DNA of 64,000 bases, taken from positions 1,736,001-1,800,000 of the forward strand of contig NZ_CP083590.1 in assembly GCF_020099395.1 (NCBI RefSeq), in the 5' to 3' direction. The notes beneath the pieces were generated by a model, which worked only from the letters and a program-made list of their open reading frames with translations, made no database searches and had not been told where the DNA came from. This document shows, piece after piece, positions 1 to 7,642 of this stretch; the stretch's first letter is position 1, and each line of letters opens with the position of its first letter. The position numbers and the translations under genes were made by a program. Source of the stretch: Streptomyces mobaraensis. Lineage in GTDB: Bacteria > Actinomycetota > Actinomycetes > Streptomycetales > Streptomycetaceae.

Positions 1-142
1 GCGGGACCTGCACGCCGCGATCCCCGGCAGCCGCCTCGTGGGGGTCCCCGGCCAGGGCCACATGGACTGGTTCGGCGACCCGAGCGGGCTGGCGTCCCTC
101 ACTCGCGCCTTCCTCGACGACACGACGGCGCCCACCGCGTGA
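1..142 (+). CDS. Alpha/beta hydrolase, C-terminal fragment (5' end outside window)
   Basis: The frame starting at base 2 is open up to a TGA at 140-142 and gives about 46 residues. They contain GQGHMDWFGDP followed by a short helix, LASLTRAFLDD. This is the usual end of an alpha/beta hydrolase: the His in GHMDW would be the catalytic histidine and the last helix closes the fold. The substrate cannot be inferred from the fragment. It is followed by a 145-bp gap before the next gene, so it is probably the end of its transcript. The family call rests only on this C-terminal pattern. Confidence 0.55.
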   Translation, partial: RDLHAAIPGSRLVGVPGQGHMDWFGDPSGLASLTRAFLDDTTAPTA

Positions 143-238
143 CCGCGCGCCCGGGGGCACCCGGGCGCACCCCCTCCGTTCCGCCGCGTTCCCGGGCGGC
201 CCCTTACACTCGTCTGTCGGGTCCGTGACCGGACCCCC

Positions 239-260
239 GCACCACGTGATCACGTCGTGC
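239..260. promoter_or_regulatory. 22-bp near-perfect palindrome, probable operator
   Basis: The 22 bases read GCAC, one base, ACGTGATCACGT, one base, GTGC. They are self-complementary at 20 of 22 positions. The palindrome ends 27 bases before the ATG of the BlaI-like gene, the expected place for an autoregulatory operator. The regulator that binds it is an inference. Confidence 0.45.
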
Positions 261-287
261 ACGCCGGACAGTGGAGGAACCGGGGAC

Positions 288-533
288 ATGGGAGCGGGCA
301 CACCTGCCACCGCGGTACGCCGCGGCCGCCGCCGCGCGAGCGGCGCGCTGGAGTGCGAGGTCCTCGCGGCCCTGCGCCGAGCGGGCACCCCGCTGACCCC
401 GCGCGAGGTCCAGCGGGAACTGCCGGGCGCCCTCACCTACTGCACCGTCGTGATCATCCTCCGCCGCCTGCACGGCAAGCACATGCTCACCCGCACGCCC
501 CGGGGCCGGGGGTACGCGTACGCGGCGGTCTGA
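288..533 (+). CDS. BlaI/MecI/CopY-like winged-helix regulator, DNA-binding domain only
   Basis: 81 residues. The segment LECEVLAALRRAGTPLTPRE, then LPGALTYCTVVIILRRL, then a KHMLTRTPRGRGYAY wing match the winged helix of BlaI/MecI/CopY repressors. Full BlaI proteins are about 120-130 residues; the C-terminal dimerisation helices are missing here and the protein stops right after the wing. The ATG at 288 is chosen because GGAGG lies 8 bases upstream; upstream in-frame starts have no ribosome site. No BlaR1-type sensor protease is next to it. A palindrome at 239-260 may be its operator. It probably represses its own promoter and possibly other genes. Confidence 0.7.
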   Translation: MGAGTPATAVRRGRRRASGALECEVLAALRRAGTPLTPREVQRELPGALTYCTVVIILRRLHGKHMLTRTPRGRGYAYAAV

Positions 534-555
534 CCGCGCCGCCGTCGGCGGCCCC

Positions 556-1275
556 TCAACACCCCAGCCACAGCCGCCGGTTGCGCGCCACCGTGTGGAC
601 GCGGTCCACGCGGTCCGGGTGGAGGACGCCCCCGAGGACCCCCAGCCCCGCCACCTGACGCAGCGTCAGCACACGCACGTCGCCGCGCTCGGACTCGTCG
701 TGCACCTCCGTGGCGCCCGTCAGGACGACGACCGGGCCCACCGGGACCGGGAAGCCGCAGCCGCGGGTGAGGACGAGGGAGGCGCGGGCCGCGGTCTGGC
801 GGGCGTGGCGGACGGCGGGGCGGGGGTGGCGTTCGCGGGGGACGCGGATCGCGGCGTCGTCCGTCCGCGCCGGGGTGCGCCGGGTGGGTTCGACGAGGAC
901 GGCGAAGACGCCGCCGGGGCCGATCAGCAGGTGCGGGATGACGGCGTCGCCGGGCAGGACGACGGAGTGCAGCACCTCCCAGCCGCCCGCGGTCAGACCG
1001 TCCAGGGCCGCTCCGACCTGCTGTTCGGCGGCCAGGGCCCGGCGCCAGCGGTCCTCCACGGGCCGGCGGCCGAGCAGCCGGGCCAGCAGGAGGGTGCCGC
1101 GGCCGGCGCGGGACGTGTCGAGCCGGGCGCGGAGGGTCTCGCCGGGGCGGTTGGGTGCCAGGTCGTCGTCGGGAGGCAGGAACAGCCGGTCCGGGTCGTA
1201 CCTCCGCCCGACCGCCCCGCCCTTCGCCCCCGGACCCGCTCCGGCTCCCGTTCCCGGCCGCTCGCGCACGCCCAT
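556..1275 (-). CDS. NERD-domain (nuclease-related) protein
   Basis: 239 residues from the ATG at 1275. The middle of the protein (VGAALDGLTAGGWEVLHSVV, then a short gap, HLLIGPGGVFAVLVE) matches the NERD domain found in many Streptomyces proteins, in which a Gly-X-Gly and a following beta hairpin are typical. The usual catalytic-looking acidic residue is not obvious because the segment after FAVLVEPTR is degenerate. It converges on the BlaI-like gene with only 22 bases between the stop codons. No membrane segment or signal peptide is seen, so it is probably cytoplasmic. Its biochemical role is unknown; the nuclease link is by family only. Confidence 0.7.
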   Translation of the reverse strand: MGVRERPGTGAGAGPGAKGGAVGRRYDPDRLFLPPDDDLAPNRPGETLRARLDTSRAGRGTLLLARLLGRRPVEDRWRRALAAEQQVGAALDGLTAGGWEVLHSVVLPGDAVIPHLLIGPGGVFAVLVEPTRRTPARTDDAAIRVPRERHPRPAVRHARQTAARASLVLTRGCGFPVPVGPVVVLTGATEVHDESERGDVRVLTLRQVAGLGVLGGVLHPDRVDRVHTVARNRRLWLGC

Positions 1276-1426
1276 CACCCCCACCCGCCATCTTGCCGCA
1301 GGACGGCGGCGCCGGACCCGTACGCCGCTCGCCGGGTCGGGTGCGGGTCCCGCACACCACCCCACCAAAGTCCGCATTCCGGACATGGAGGTGCGCGAGA
1401 GGCGAGCCGTCGAGTAGAACACCCGT

Positions 1427-2212
1427 ATGTGGGTCGTTCTGCTGATCGTGACGTGCGTGGTCGCCGTCGCCGCCTGCGCCCGTCTGTGCCACGCCGCGAT
1501 GGCGGCGGCGGGCCCCGCGCCCGGCCCGGCCGCCGCCGGGTTCGACGCCCTGACGCTGTACGAGACGGCATTTCTGAACGGCGGCCCGGGCCGGGTCACC
1601 GACCTCACGCTGGTCGCGATGGCCCGGCAGCGGCGGCTGCTGCTGGCCCATACGGGGTGGGCGACCGTCGTCGACCCGGTGGGCCGGGACGAGGTCGAGC
1701 GGTCGGTGATCACCGCGATGGGCCCCGACGGCCAGTCCCCCGTGCCGCGCATACGCGCCGCGCACGGCACGGCCGACGCGGTGCGCGCCCTCGCGGACCG
1801 GCTCACGGCCGCCGGCCTGGTGGTGCCCGCGCGGGTCCGCCAGGAGGTCGCCGGTGCCGTCCGGCAGGTCCGGGCGGCCTGTGTGCTGTCCCTGCTCACC
1901 GCGGTGGCCACGCTGCTGACGCTGCCGGACGGCGCCGCGTTCGGGCGGACCGCCGGCTGGCTGGCCGTGCCGCTGGTGCTGACCGCCGGCTGCCTGGCCA
2001 TCGCGCGGTACGAGGTGAACCCCGACACCCTCTGGGCCTCCACCGCCGGCCGGGCGCTCCTCGACCAGGCGCCGGTGGTCCGCCCGGCCGACGACACCGG
2101 GCAGGACGACGTCGGCCTGCTCACCTCACTGGCCGTCCACGGCCGCCGCGCCCTCCGCGACCCGGAACTGCGCGCCGCCCTCGCGGAGACCCTGGCGGCC
2201 CACCGCTACTGA
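1427..2212 (+). CDS. TIGR04222 domain-containing membrane protein
   Basis: 261 residues. It begins with a membrane segment (residues 1-20), then LTLYETAFLNGGPGRVTDLT, the signature of the TIGR04222 family, in which a Tyr-Glu pair and a GGPxR motif are conserved. Two more hydrophobic segments follow in the second half (around residues 150-165 and 175-190). It starts 151 bases from the divergent NERD gene, with which it shares the promoter gap. Actinomycete members are predicted membrane proteins without known function. The start is the first ATG of the frame; the ribosome site is weak. Confidence 0.75.
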   Translation: MWVVLLIVTCVVAVAACARLCHAAMAAAGPAPGPAAAGFDALTLYETAFLNGGPGRVTDLTLVAMARQRRLLLAHTGWATVVDPVGRDEVERSVITAMGPDGQSPVPRIRAAHGTADAVRALADRLTAAGLVVPARVRQEVAGAVRQVRAACVLSLLTAVATLLTLPDGAAFGRTAGWLAVPLVLTAGCLAIARYEVNPDTLWASTAGRALLDQAPVVRPADDTGQDDVGLLTSLAVHGRRALRDPELRAALAETLAAHRY

Positions 2213-2370
2213 CGCGCCACGGGCCGCGCTCGGGGTCCGCCCGGGACGGGGGCGGGGCGGGGGCGGGGTCCATCGGGCCCAACTCCCCCGACATCTCCCC
2301 CCGGTGCTTTACTTCGCCGGTCTGCGAATCGAATATCCCTTTTGTCGCAAATAGATATGAAGGGACGCCC

Positions 2371-3993
2371 GTGCGCGCAGTCGCCCTCTACGGAACCGTC
2401 GGATCCCTCCTCCTCACCGGCCTCACCACCCTCGCCTCCGCTCCGGCCGCCCACGGCACCGGAACACTCCACTCCCCCTCAGTCCCCACGGCCCCCGCGG
2501 GCCCCACAGCACCCTCCGCCGCCGACAGCCCCGCCGAGGCCCGCGGCGTGGCGCTCGCGGCCGAGCGGGCCGCGGCCAAGGGCATCGCGTTCGGCGCCTG
2601 CCCGGCCGTCGAGGGCCTGCCCGCACCCGTGGAGTGCGGCACGTTCTCCGTCCCGGTGGACTACGCCCGCCCCAACGGCAAGCACATCAGCCTCACCGTC
2701 AGCAGGGGCCACGCCACCGGCGACCGCTCGCTCCGGCAGGGCGCGCTCGTCTTCAACCCCGGCGGCCCCGGCGGCTCCGGGATGATCTTCCCGCTGCTGG
2801 CCGGTCTGCCGGCGTGGAAGAGGCTCGCCGAGGCGTACGACTTCATCGGCTACGCGCCGCGCGGCGTCGGCCGCTCCGCCCCGCTCTCCTGCGTGGACCC
2901 GGCCCGCTTCGAGCGCGGCCCGAGCGACGCCCCCGAGCACCCCACCGCCGCGTACAAACGGCAGCGGATCGCCCAGGCCAAGGCGTACGCGCGGGGCTGC
3001 CTCCGCAAGGCCGGCCCCGACCTCCGGCACTTCACCAGCCGCAACAACGCCCGCGACCTCGACGTCCTGCGCGCGGCCCTCGGCGAGCGGCGGCTCAACT
3101 ATGTCGGGGCGTCGTACGGGACGTACTTCGGCGCCGTCTACGCCACCCTCTTCCCCGGGCACGTCCGGCGCATGGTCTTCGACAGCGTCGTCAACCCGTC
3201 CCCGCGCAAGATCTGGTACCAGAACAACCTCGACCAGTCCGCCGCCTTCGAGCGCCGCTGGTACGACTGGCGCCGCTGGGCGGCCCGGCACCACGCCGTC
3301 TACCGCCTGGGCCGCACCGAGCACGAGGTGCTGGCCGCGTACCACAAGGCCGTCGACCGGCTGCGCCGCCGTCCCGCGGGCGGCAAGGTCGGGCCGGCGC
3401 AGCTCCAGGCCCTGTTCCTCAAGGCCGGCTACACGGACACCGCCTGGGCGCGGGCGGCGGGGGCGCTCGCCGCGTATCTGCGCGGCGACGAGGGGCAGTT
3501 GGTCGCCCTCGCCGGCGGCGGCGCCTCCGGGAGCCCGGCCGCAGAGAACGGCAACGCCGTCTACACGGCCGTCGAGTGCAACGACGCGTCCTGGCCGCGC
3601 GACTGGTCCCGGTGGAACCGCGACAACGACCACCTGGCCCGGCGGGCGCCGTTCGAGACGTGGAGCAACGCCTTCATGAACCTGCCGTGCGCCTACTGGA
3701 AAGCGCCGCGGCAGCGGCCGTTCGAGGTCGGGACGGCCCGCAGGGCGCTGCCGCCCGTCCTGCTGCTGGCCGCCGAACGGGACGCGGCCACCCCGTACGC
3801 GGGCGCCCTGGAGCTGCTGCGCCGGCTGCGCGGCTCGGCGGCCCTGGTCACCGAGCGGGACGCGGGGACGCACGGGATCGGCGGCGGCCCGAACGCCTGC
3901 GTCAACGGGTACTTCGAGAAGTACCTGCTCACGGGTGAGCTGCCGACCCGGAACGTGACGTGCGCGGGCCGCCCGGAGCCACGGGCGACCTGA
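2371..3993 (+). CDS. Secreted tripeptidyl-aminopeptidase-like serine hydrolase
   Basis: 540 residues from a GTG preceded by AAGGGA. A Sec signal peptide (about residues 1-29, ending SAPAAHG) is followed by a proline/alanine linker, then an alpha/beta hydrolase fold. GGPGGSG supplies the oxyanion hole, Ser248 in GASYGT is the nucleophile, Asp471 follows AAER, and His501 lies in AGTHGI. The C-terminal part matches the TAP-like domain of Streptomyces tripeptidyl aminopeptidases (Tap, SlpD, SlpE), which cut tripeptides from the N termini of secreted proteins. It could process extracellular pro-proteins. A strong hairpin follows the stop. The exact substrate is unknown; a proline-specific esterase-like activity is possible. 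Confidence 0.85.
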   Translation: MRAVALYGTVGSLLLTGLTTLASAPAAHGTGTLHSPSVPTAPAGPTAPSAADSPAEARGVALAAERAAAKGIAFGACPAVEGLPAPVECGTFSVPVDYARPNGKHISLTVSRGHATGDRSLRQGALVFNPGGPGGSGMIFPLLAGLPAWKRLAEAYDFIGYAPRGVGRSAPLSCVDPARFERGPSDAPEHPTAAYKRQRIAQAKAYARGCLRKAGPDLRHFTSRNNARDLDVLRAALGERRLNYVGASYGTYFGAVYATLFPGHVRRMVFDSVVNPSPRKIWYQNNLDQSAAFERRWYDWRRWAARHHAVYRLGRTEHEVLAAYHKAVDRLRRRPAGGKVGPAQLQALFLKAGYTDTAWARAAGALAAYLRGDEGQLVALAGGGASGSPAAENGNAVYTAVECNDASWPRDWSRWNRDNDHLARRAPFETWSNAFMNLPCAYWKAPRQRPFEVGTARRALPPVLLLAAERDAATPYAGALELLRRLRGSAALVTERDAGTHGIGGGPNACVNGYFEKYLLTGELPTRNVTCAGRPEPRAT

Positions 3994-4004
3994 GACCGCG
4001 ACGA

Positions 4005-4049
4005 GAACGGCCGCCGGCCGGGCCTCCCAAGCCCGGCCGGCGGCCGTTC
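4005..4049. terminator. Bidirectional terminator hairpin
   Basis: Two perfectly complementary 19-base arms (4005-4023 and 4031-4049) enclose a 7-base loop. It lies between the convergent stop codons of the secreted peptidase and the HemY-HemQ gene, so it probably ends both transcripts. Confidence 0.8.
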
Positions 4050-4088
4050 GTCGTCACAGGGCGTCGTCAGCGGACGCCGTCACCGGGC

Positions 4089-4805
4089 TCAGGCCAGCCC
4101 GGCCACCAGGTCCGCGACCGCCTTGCGGCGGCCGGTGAAGAACGGGACCTCCTCGCGGACGTGCATCCGCGCCTCGGACGCCCGCAGGTGGCGCATCAGG
4201 TCGACGATCCGGTGCAGCTCGTCGGCCTCGAAGGCGAGGATCCACTCGTAGTCGCCGAGCGAGAAGGACGCGACCGTGTTGGCCCGGACGTCCGGGTAGC
4301 CGCGGGCCATCTTGCCGTGGTCGGCCAGCATGCGGCGGCGGTCCTCGTCGGGCAGCAGGTACCAGTCGTACGAGCGGACGAAGGGGTAGACGCTGACGTA
4401 CTCGCGGGGGTTCTCGTCCGCGAGGAACGCCGGGATGTGCGACTTGTTGAACTCGGCGGGGCGGTGCAGCGCCATGTTCGACCACACCGGCTCCAGGGCG
4501 CGCCCGAGGCGGGTGCGGCGGAAGCGGCTGTAGGCGCTCTGGAGCGCGTCCGACGTCTCCGAGTGCCACCAGATCATCACGTCGGCGTCGGCCCGGAGCC
4601 CGGAGAGGTCGTACGTGCCGCGCACGGTGACGTCCTCCTTGGCGAGGGCCGCGAACAGCTCCTCGACCTCCTCCGCCCAGCCGGAGCGGTCCTCCGGGAG
4701 CACGTCGCGCAGCTTGAACACCGACCAGAGCGTGTAGCGGATGACCTCGTTGAGGTCCTTGGCCTTCTTGCCGGCGTTCGGGATCTTCTGGGCGTCAGTC
4801 GTCAT
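4089..4805 (-). CDS. hemQ: HemQ (chlorite-dismutase-like coproheme decarboxylase), C-terminal module or internal-start product
   Basis: The last 238 residues of the fused frame form a full-length actinobacterial HemQ starting [20 protein letters not shown]. HemQ decarboxylates two propionates of coproheme with peroxide to give heme b, the last step of the Gram-positive pathway. Visible family features are IWWHSE, the Tyr-rich [13 protein letters not shown] segment where the radical tyrosine is expected, and the [17 protein letters not shown] region that holds the proximal histidine in this family. The ATG at 4805 could start a separate protein, but AGGGGG sits only one base from it and is badly spaced. 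It is listed separately because annotation elsewhere may show hemQ alone. Confidence 0.75.
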   Translation of the reverse strand: MTTDAQKIPNAGKKAKDLNEVIRYTLWSVFKLRDVLPEDRSGWAEEVEELFAALAKEDVTVRGTYDLSGLRADADVMIWWHSETSDALQSAYSRFRRTRLGRALEPVWSNMALHRPAEFNKSHIPAFLADENPREYVSVYPFVRSYDWYLLPDEDRRRMLADHGKMARGYPDVRANTVASFSLGDYEWILAFEADELHRIVDLMRHLRASEARMHVREEVPFFTGRRKAVADLVAGLA

Positions 4806-6239
4806 GCCCCCTATTGTCCCCCCCGCGCCCCCGGCACCCTGCGGCAGGGTGGCCATCAGCTCCTCGGCCGCGCGGCGGGCGCCGCCGACGCAGGCCGGGA
4901 TGCCGACGCCGTCGTAGGCCGCGCCGCAGACCCGCAGCCGGGGCAGGCCCGCGACCCGCTCGCGGACGCGCGCCACCCGGTCGAGGTGGCCGACGGGGTA
5001 CTGCGGGAGGCCGTTGTCCCAACGGGTGACGCGGGACGCGATCGGCGTGGCGTCCAGGCCGACCGCCTCGTGGAGGTCGGCGAGGGACAGCTTGACCAGG
5101 TCGGCGTCGTCGCGGTGCAGGTCGTCCTCGTCGCCGTAGCGGCCGAGGGAGGTGCGCAGCACGAAGACGTCGGGGTCGGCGGCGGCGATCCAGCCCCACT
5201 TGTTACTGGCGAAGGTGGACGCCTTGATCCGCCGGCCGTCGCCGGGCGGCACGAGGAAGCCGCTGCCCGCCGGGAGCCCGGCCACGTCGGAGCGGCGGAA
5301 GGCCAGCGTGACCAGGGCCATGGAGGCGTACTCGACGTCGGCCAGGTCGGCCGCGGCGGTGTCCGCCGTGCCGGCGAGCAGCCGGGCGGTGGCGGGCGCG
5401 GGCGTGGCGAGGACGACGCCGTCGGCGGCCAGGCGGGCGTCGCCGAGGTCGAGACGCCAGCCGTCGGCGGTCCGGTGCAGGCCGGCCACCGGGGTGCCGG
5501 TGCGGATCTCGCCGCCGGCCGCGCGTACGGCGTCGGCGGCGGCGAGCGGCAGCCGGCCGATGCCGCCGTCGATGCCCGCGAAGACCGGTCCCGCGTTCGG
5601 CGGGGCGGCGGCGATCAGCGCGCGGACGCCCTCGGTGAGCGAGCGCCGGCCGCGGGCGGCCTCGAAGAGGGTGGGGACGGCGGCGCGCATCGAGGTGCGG
5701 TAGGCGTCGCCCGCGTAGACGCCGCCGAGCAGCGGTTCGACGAGCCGGTCGACGACCTCGGGGCCGAACCGCCCGGCGACGTAGGCGCCCACGGCGACGT
5801 CCTCGCCCGGCTCGGTGGGCGGCAGGTCCGCCTCGCGGGCGGCGGCGGCCAGGCCGTCCGGCGAGAGGACCCCGGAGGCGGCGAGCGCGTCGAGGTCGCC
5901 GGGGACGCCCATCAGCTGGCCCTTGGGCAGCGGGCGGAGGCCGTCCCGGGTCCAGACGCCGGCGGTGGCGGTGGCCGGCGGCTGGAGGCGGTCGCCGAGG
6001 CCGACGGCGCGGGCGAGCGCGACGCCCTCGGGGCGGCGGGCGAGCATCGACTCGGCGCCCAGGTCCACGGGGACGCCGGCGATCTCCCCCGCGAGCAGCT
6101 TGCCGCCGACCCGGCCGGAGCCTTCCAGGACCGTGACGCGCACACCCCCCTCCAGCAACCGGAGGGCGGCGGCCAGTCCGGAGATGCCGCCGCCGACGAC
6201 GGCCACGTGGGGGGCGCGGGTGTGGGCTTCGCTGCTCAT
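4089..6239 (-). CDS. hemY: HemY-HemQ fusion: coproporphyrinogen III oxidase joined to coproheme decarboxylase
   Basis: One uninterrupted 716-residue frame. Residues 1 to about 468 are a complete HemY/PgoX-type oxidase: FAD motif [19 protein letters not shown] near the start and the C-terminal [21 protein letters not shown]. In the coproporphyrin-dependent pathway it oxidises coproporphyrinogen III to coproporphyrin III. A roughly 10-residue Gly/Ala linker then leads straight into HemQ, whose Met is residue 479. No stop separates the two. The junction lies in a run of seven G (plus-strand C, 4818-4824); with one base fewer the first gene would end at a TAG just before the hemQ ATG. Other actinobacteria normally carry two genes. 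Either a real bifunctional enzyme or a single-base difference explains it. hemE lies about 3 kb away. Confidence 0.8.
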   Translation of the reverse strand: MSSEAHTRAPHVAVVGGGISGLAAALRLLEGGVRVTVLEGSGRVGGKLLAGEIAGVPVDLGAESMLARRPEGVALARAVGLGDRLQPPATATAGVWTRDGLRPLPKGQLMGVPGDLDALAASGVLSPDGLAAAAREADLPPTEPGEDVAVGAYVAGRFGPEVVDRLVEPLLGGVYAGDAYRTSMRAAVPTLFEAARGRRSLTEGVRALIAAAPPNAGPVFAGIDGGIGRLPLAAADAVRAAGGEIRTGTPVAGLHRTADGWRLDLGDARLAADGVVLATPAPATARLLAGTADTAAADLADVEYASMALVTLAFRRSDVAGLPAGSGFLVPPGDGRRIKASTFASNKWGWIAAADPDVFVLRTSLGRYGDEDDLHRDDADLVKLSLADLHEAVGLDATPIASRVTRWDNGLPQYPVGHLDRVARVRERVAGLPRLRVCGAAYDGVGIPACVGGARRAAEELMATLPQGAGGAGGTIGGMTTDAQKIPNAGKKAKDLNEVIRYTLWSVFKLRDVLPEDRSGWAEEVEELFAALAKEDVTVRGTYDLSGLRADADVMIWWHSETSDALQSAYSRFRRTRLGRALEPVWSNMALHRPAEFNKSHIPAFLADENPREYVSVYPFVRSYDWYLLPDEDRRRMLADHGKMARGYPDVRANTVASFSLGDYEWILAFEADELHRIVDLMRHLRASEARMHVREEVPFFTGRRKAVADLVAGLA
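4818..4824. other. Seven-G tract (minus strand) at the HemY/HemQ junction
   Basis: On the coding strand the run GGGGGGG is followed by ACAATAGGGGGC and the hemQ ATG. In the frame as given it reads through. With six G the frame would read GGA CAA TAG and end hemY five bases before the hemQ ATG. It is therefore a possible slippage site or a site of homopolymer sequencing error. Confidence 0.6.
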
Positions 6240-6317
6240 GGGCTCACTGTCTCAGACGGCGCCGGACCGGCGCTCCGCACCCCATTGACATGCGGCGGGG
6301 AGCCCGCCAAGACTCTC

Positions 6318-6329
6318 GACCGAACGGTC
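6318..6329. promoter_or_regulatory. TetR-type operator-like inverted repeat GACCG-AA-CGGTC
   Basis: A perfect 5-base inverted repeat with a 2-base spacer lies 85 bases before the thiolase start, in the 175-bp gap between the divergent HemY-HemQ and thiolase genes. Its form resembles operators of TetR repressors that control acyl-CoA or aromatic catabolism. No regulator gene is adjacent, so the binder is unknown. Confidence 0.4.
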
Positions 6330-6414
6330 AGTCGGTGCTTCCGGGGGCCGTTCGCCGAGGCCCGCCGTCCGTTCGGCCCCTCCCGCCGTCCGCCCGACCG
6401 CTTACGGAGACCGC

Positions 6415-7608
6415 ATGAACGACCGCATCCGCGACGTCTACGTCGTCGACGCCGTCCGCACGCCCCTCGGCCGCTACGGCGGCGCGCTCGCCGGCGTCCG
6501 CCCGGACGACCTGGCCGCCCACGTCGTCCGGTCCCTGGTGGCCCGGGCGCCCGCGCTCGACCCGGCGCGGATCGACGAGGTGGTGCTGGGCAACGCCAAC
6601 GGCGCCGGCGAGGAGAACCGGAACGTGGGCCGGATGGCCGTCCTGCTCGCCGGACTGCCGGTGACCGTCCCCGGATCGACGGTCAACCGGCTGTGCGCCT
6701 CCGGCCTGGAGGCCGTCGTCCAGGCGTACCGGGCGATCGCCGTCGGCGACGCGTCGGTGGTCGTCGCGGGCGGCGTGGAGTCGATGAGCCGCGCGCCCTA
6801 TGTGCTGCCCAAACCGGACCGCGCCTACCCGGCCGGCCACCAGGAGCTGTACTCGACGACCCTCGGCTGGCGGATGACCAACCCGGCGATGCCGGAGCGG
6901 TGGACGGTCTCCCTGGGCGAGGGCGCCGAGCTGATCGCCGCCAAGCACGGCATCTCCCGCGCGGACCAGGACGCGTACGCCCTGGCCAGCCACCGGAAGG
7001 CGGCCCGCGCGTGGAAGGAGGGCGCGTTCGCCGACGAGGTGGTGTTCCCGCCGGACGTGGAGCTCGCCCGCGACGAGAGCATCCGCGACACCACGTCGGA
7101 GGAGGCCCTGGCCAAGCTGAAGCCCGCGTTCCGGCCGGAGGGCGGTACCGTCACGGCGGGCAACTCCTGCCCGCTGAACGACGGCGCGGCCGCCCTGCTG
7201 CTCTGTGACGAGGAGGGCCTGCGGGCGACCGGCCGGGAACCGCTGGCCCGCGTCCGGGCGTCGGCCGTCACCGGCACCGAGCCCGACCTGTACGGGCTGG
7301 GCCCGGTCGAGGCGGTGCGCCGGGCCCTGGCCCGGGCCGGCCGCTCCTTCGCCGACCTGACACACTTCGAGCTCAACGAGGCGTACGCCGCCCAGGTCCT
7401 GGGATGCTTCGCGGAGTGGCCGGAGCTCGACCCCGCCCTGGTGAACCGGCACGGCGGGGCACTGGCGATCGGACACCCCCTGGGGTGCTCCGGCGCCCGG
7501 CTCGCCGGTACGGTGGCCCATCAGCTCGCGGCGGCCGGTTCCGGTATCGGAGTGGCGGCGCTGTGCATCGGCGTGGGGCAGGGGCAGGCGCTGGTGCTGG
7601 AGCGCTGA
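6415..7608 (+). CDS. pcaF: Thiolase family acetyl-CoA C-acyltransferase, probable beta-ketoadipyl-CoA thiolase
   Basis: 397 residues, a normal thiolase length. Cys94 in VNRLCASG is the acyl-accepting cysteine, His354 lies in IGHPLGCSG and Cys384 in CIGVGQG, giving the full catalytic set. The ELNEAYAAQ motif is also present. The ATG at 6415 has GGAG upstream. The next gene, 34 bases downstream on the same strand, is a 4-hydroxybenzoate 3-monooxygenase, which suggests the last step of the beta-ketoadipate route (beta-ketoadipyl-CoA to succinyl-CoA and acetyl-CoA). No other pca genes are nearby, so a general acetyl-CoA acetyltransferase remains possible. Confidence 0.75.
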   Translation: MNDRIRDVYVVDAVRTPLGRYGGALAGVRPDDLAAHVVRSLVARAPALDPARIDEVVLGNANGAGEENRNVGRMAVLLAGLPVTVPGSTVNRLCASGLEAVVQAYRAIAVGDASVVVAGGVESMSRAPYVLPKPDRAYPAGHQELYSTTLGWRMTNPAMPERWTVSLGEGAELIAAKHGISRADQDAYALASHRKAARAWKEGAFADEVVFPPDVELARDESIRDTTSEEALAKLKPAFRPEGGTVTAGNSCPLNDGAAALLLCDEEGLRATGREPLARVRASAVTGTEPDLYGLGPVEAVRRALARAGRSFADLTHFELNEAYAAQVLGCFAEWPELDPALVNRHGGALAIGHPLGCSGARLAGTVAHQLAAAGSGIGVAALCIGVGQGQALVLER

Positions 7609-7642
7609 TCCGCCCCTCCGCTTACCGAGAGGCAATCCCCGC

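Noticed and set aside
595..2370. Very long plus-strand open frame continuing upstream of the secreted peptidase
   Set aside because: It runs antisense through the NERD gene and across the TIGR04222 gene with no ribosome site; the GTG at 2371 with AAGGGA and a signal peptide is the real start.
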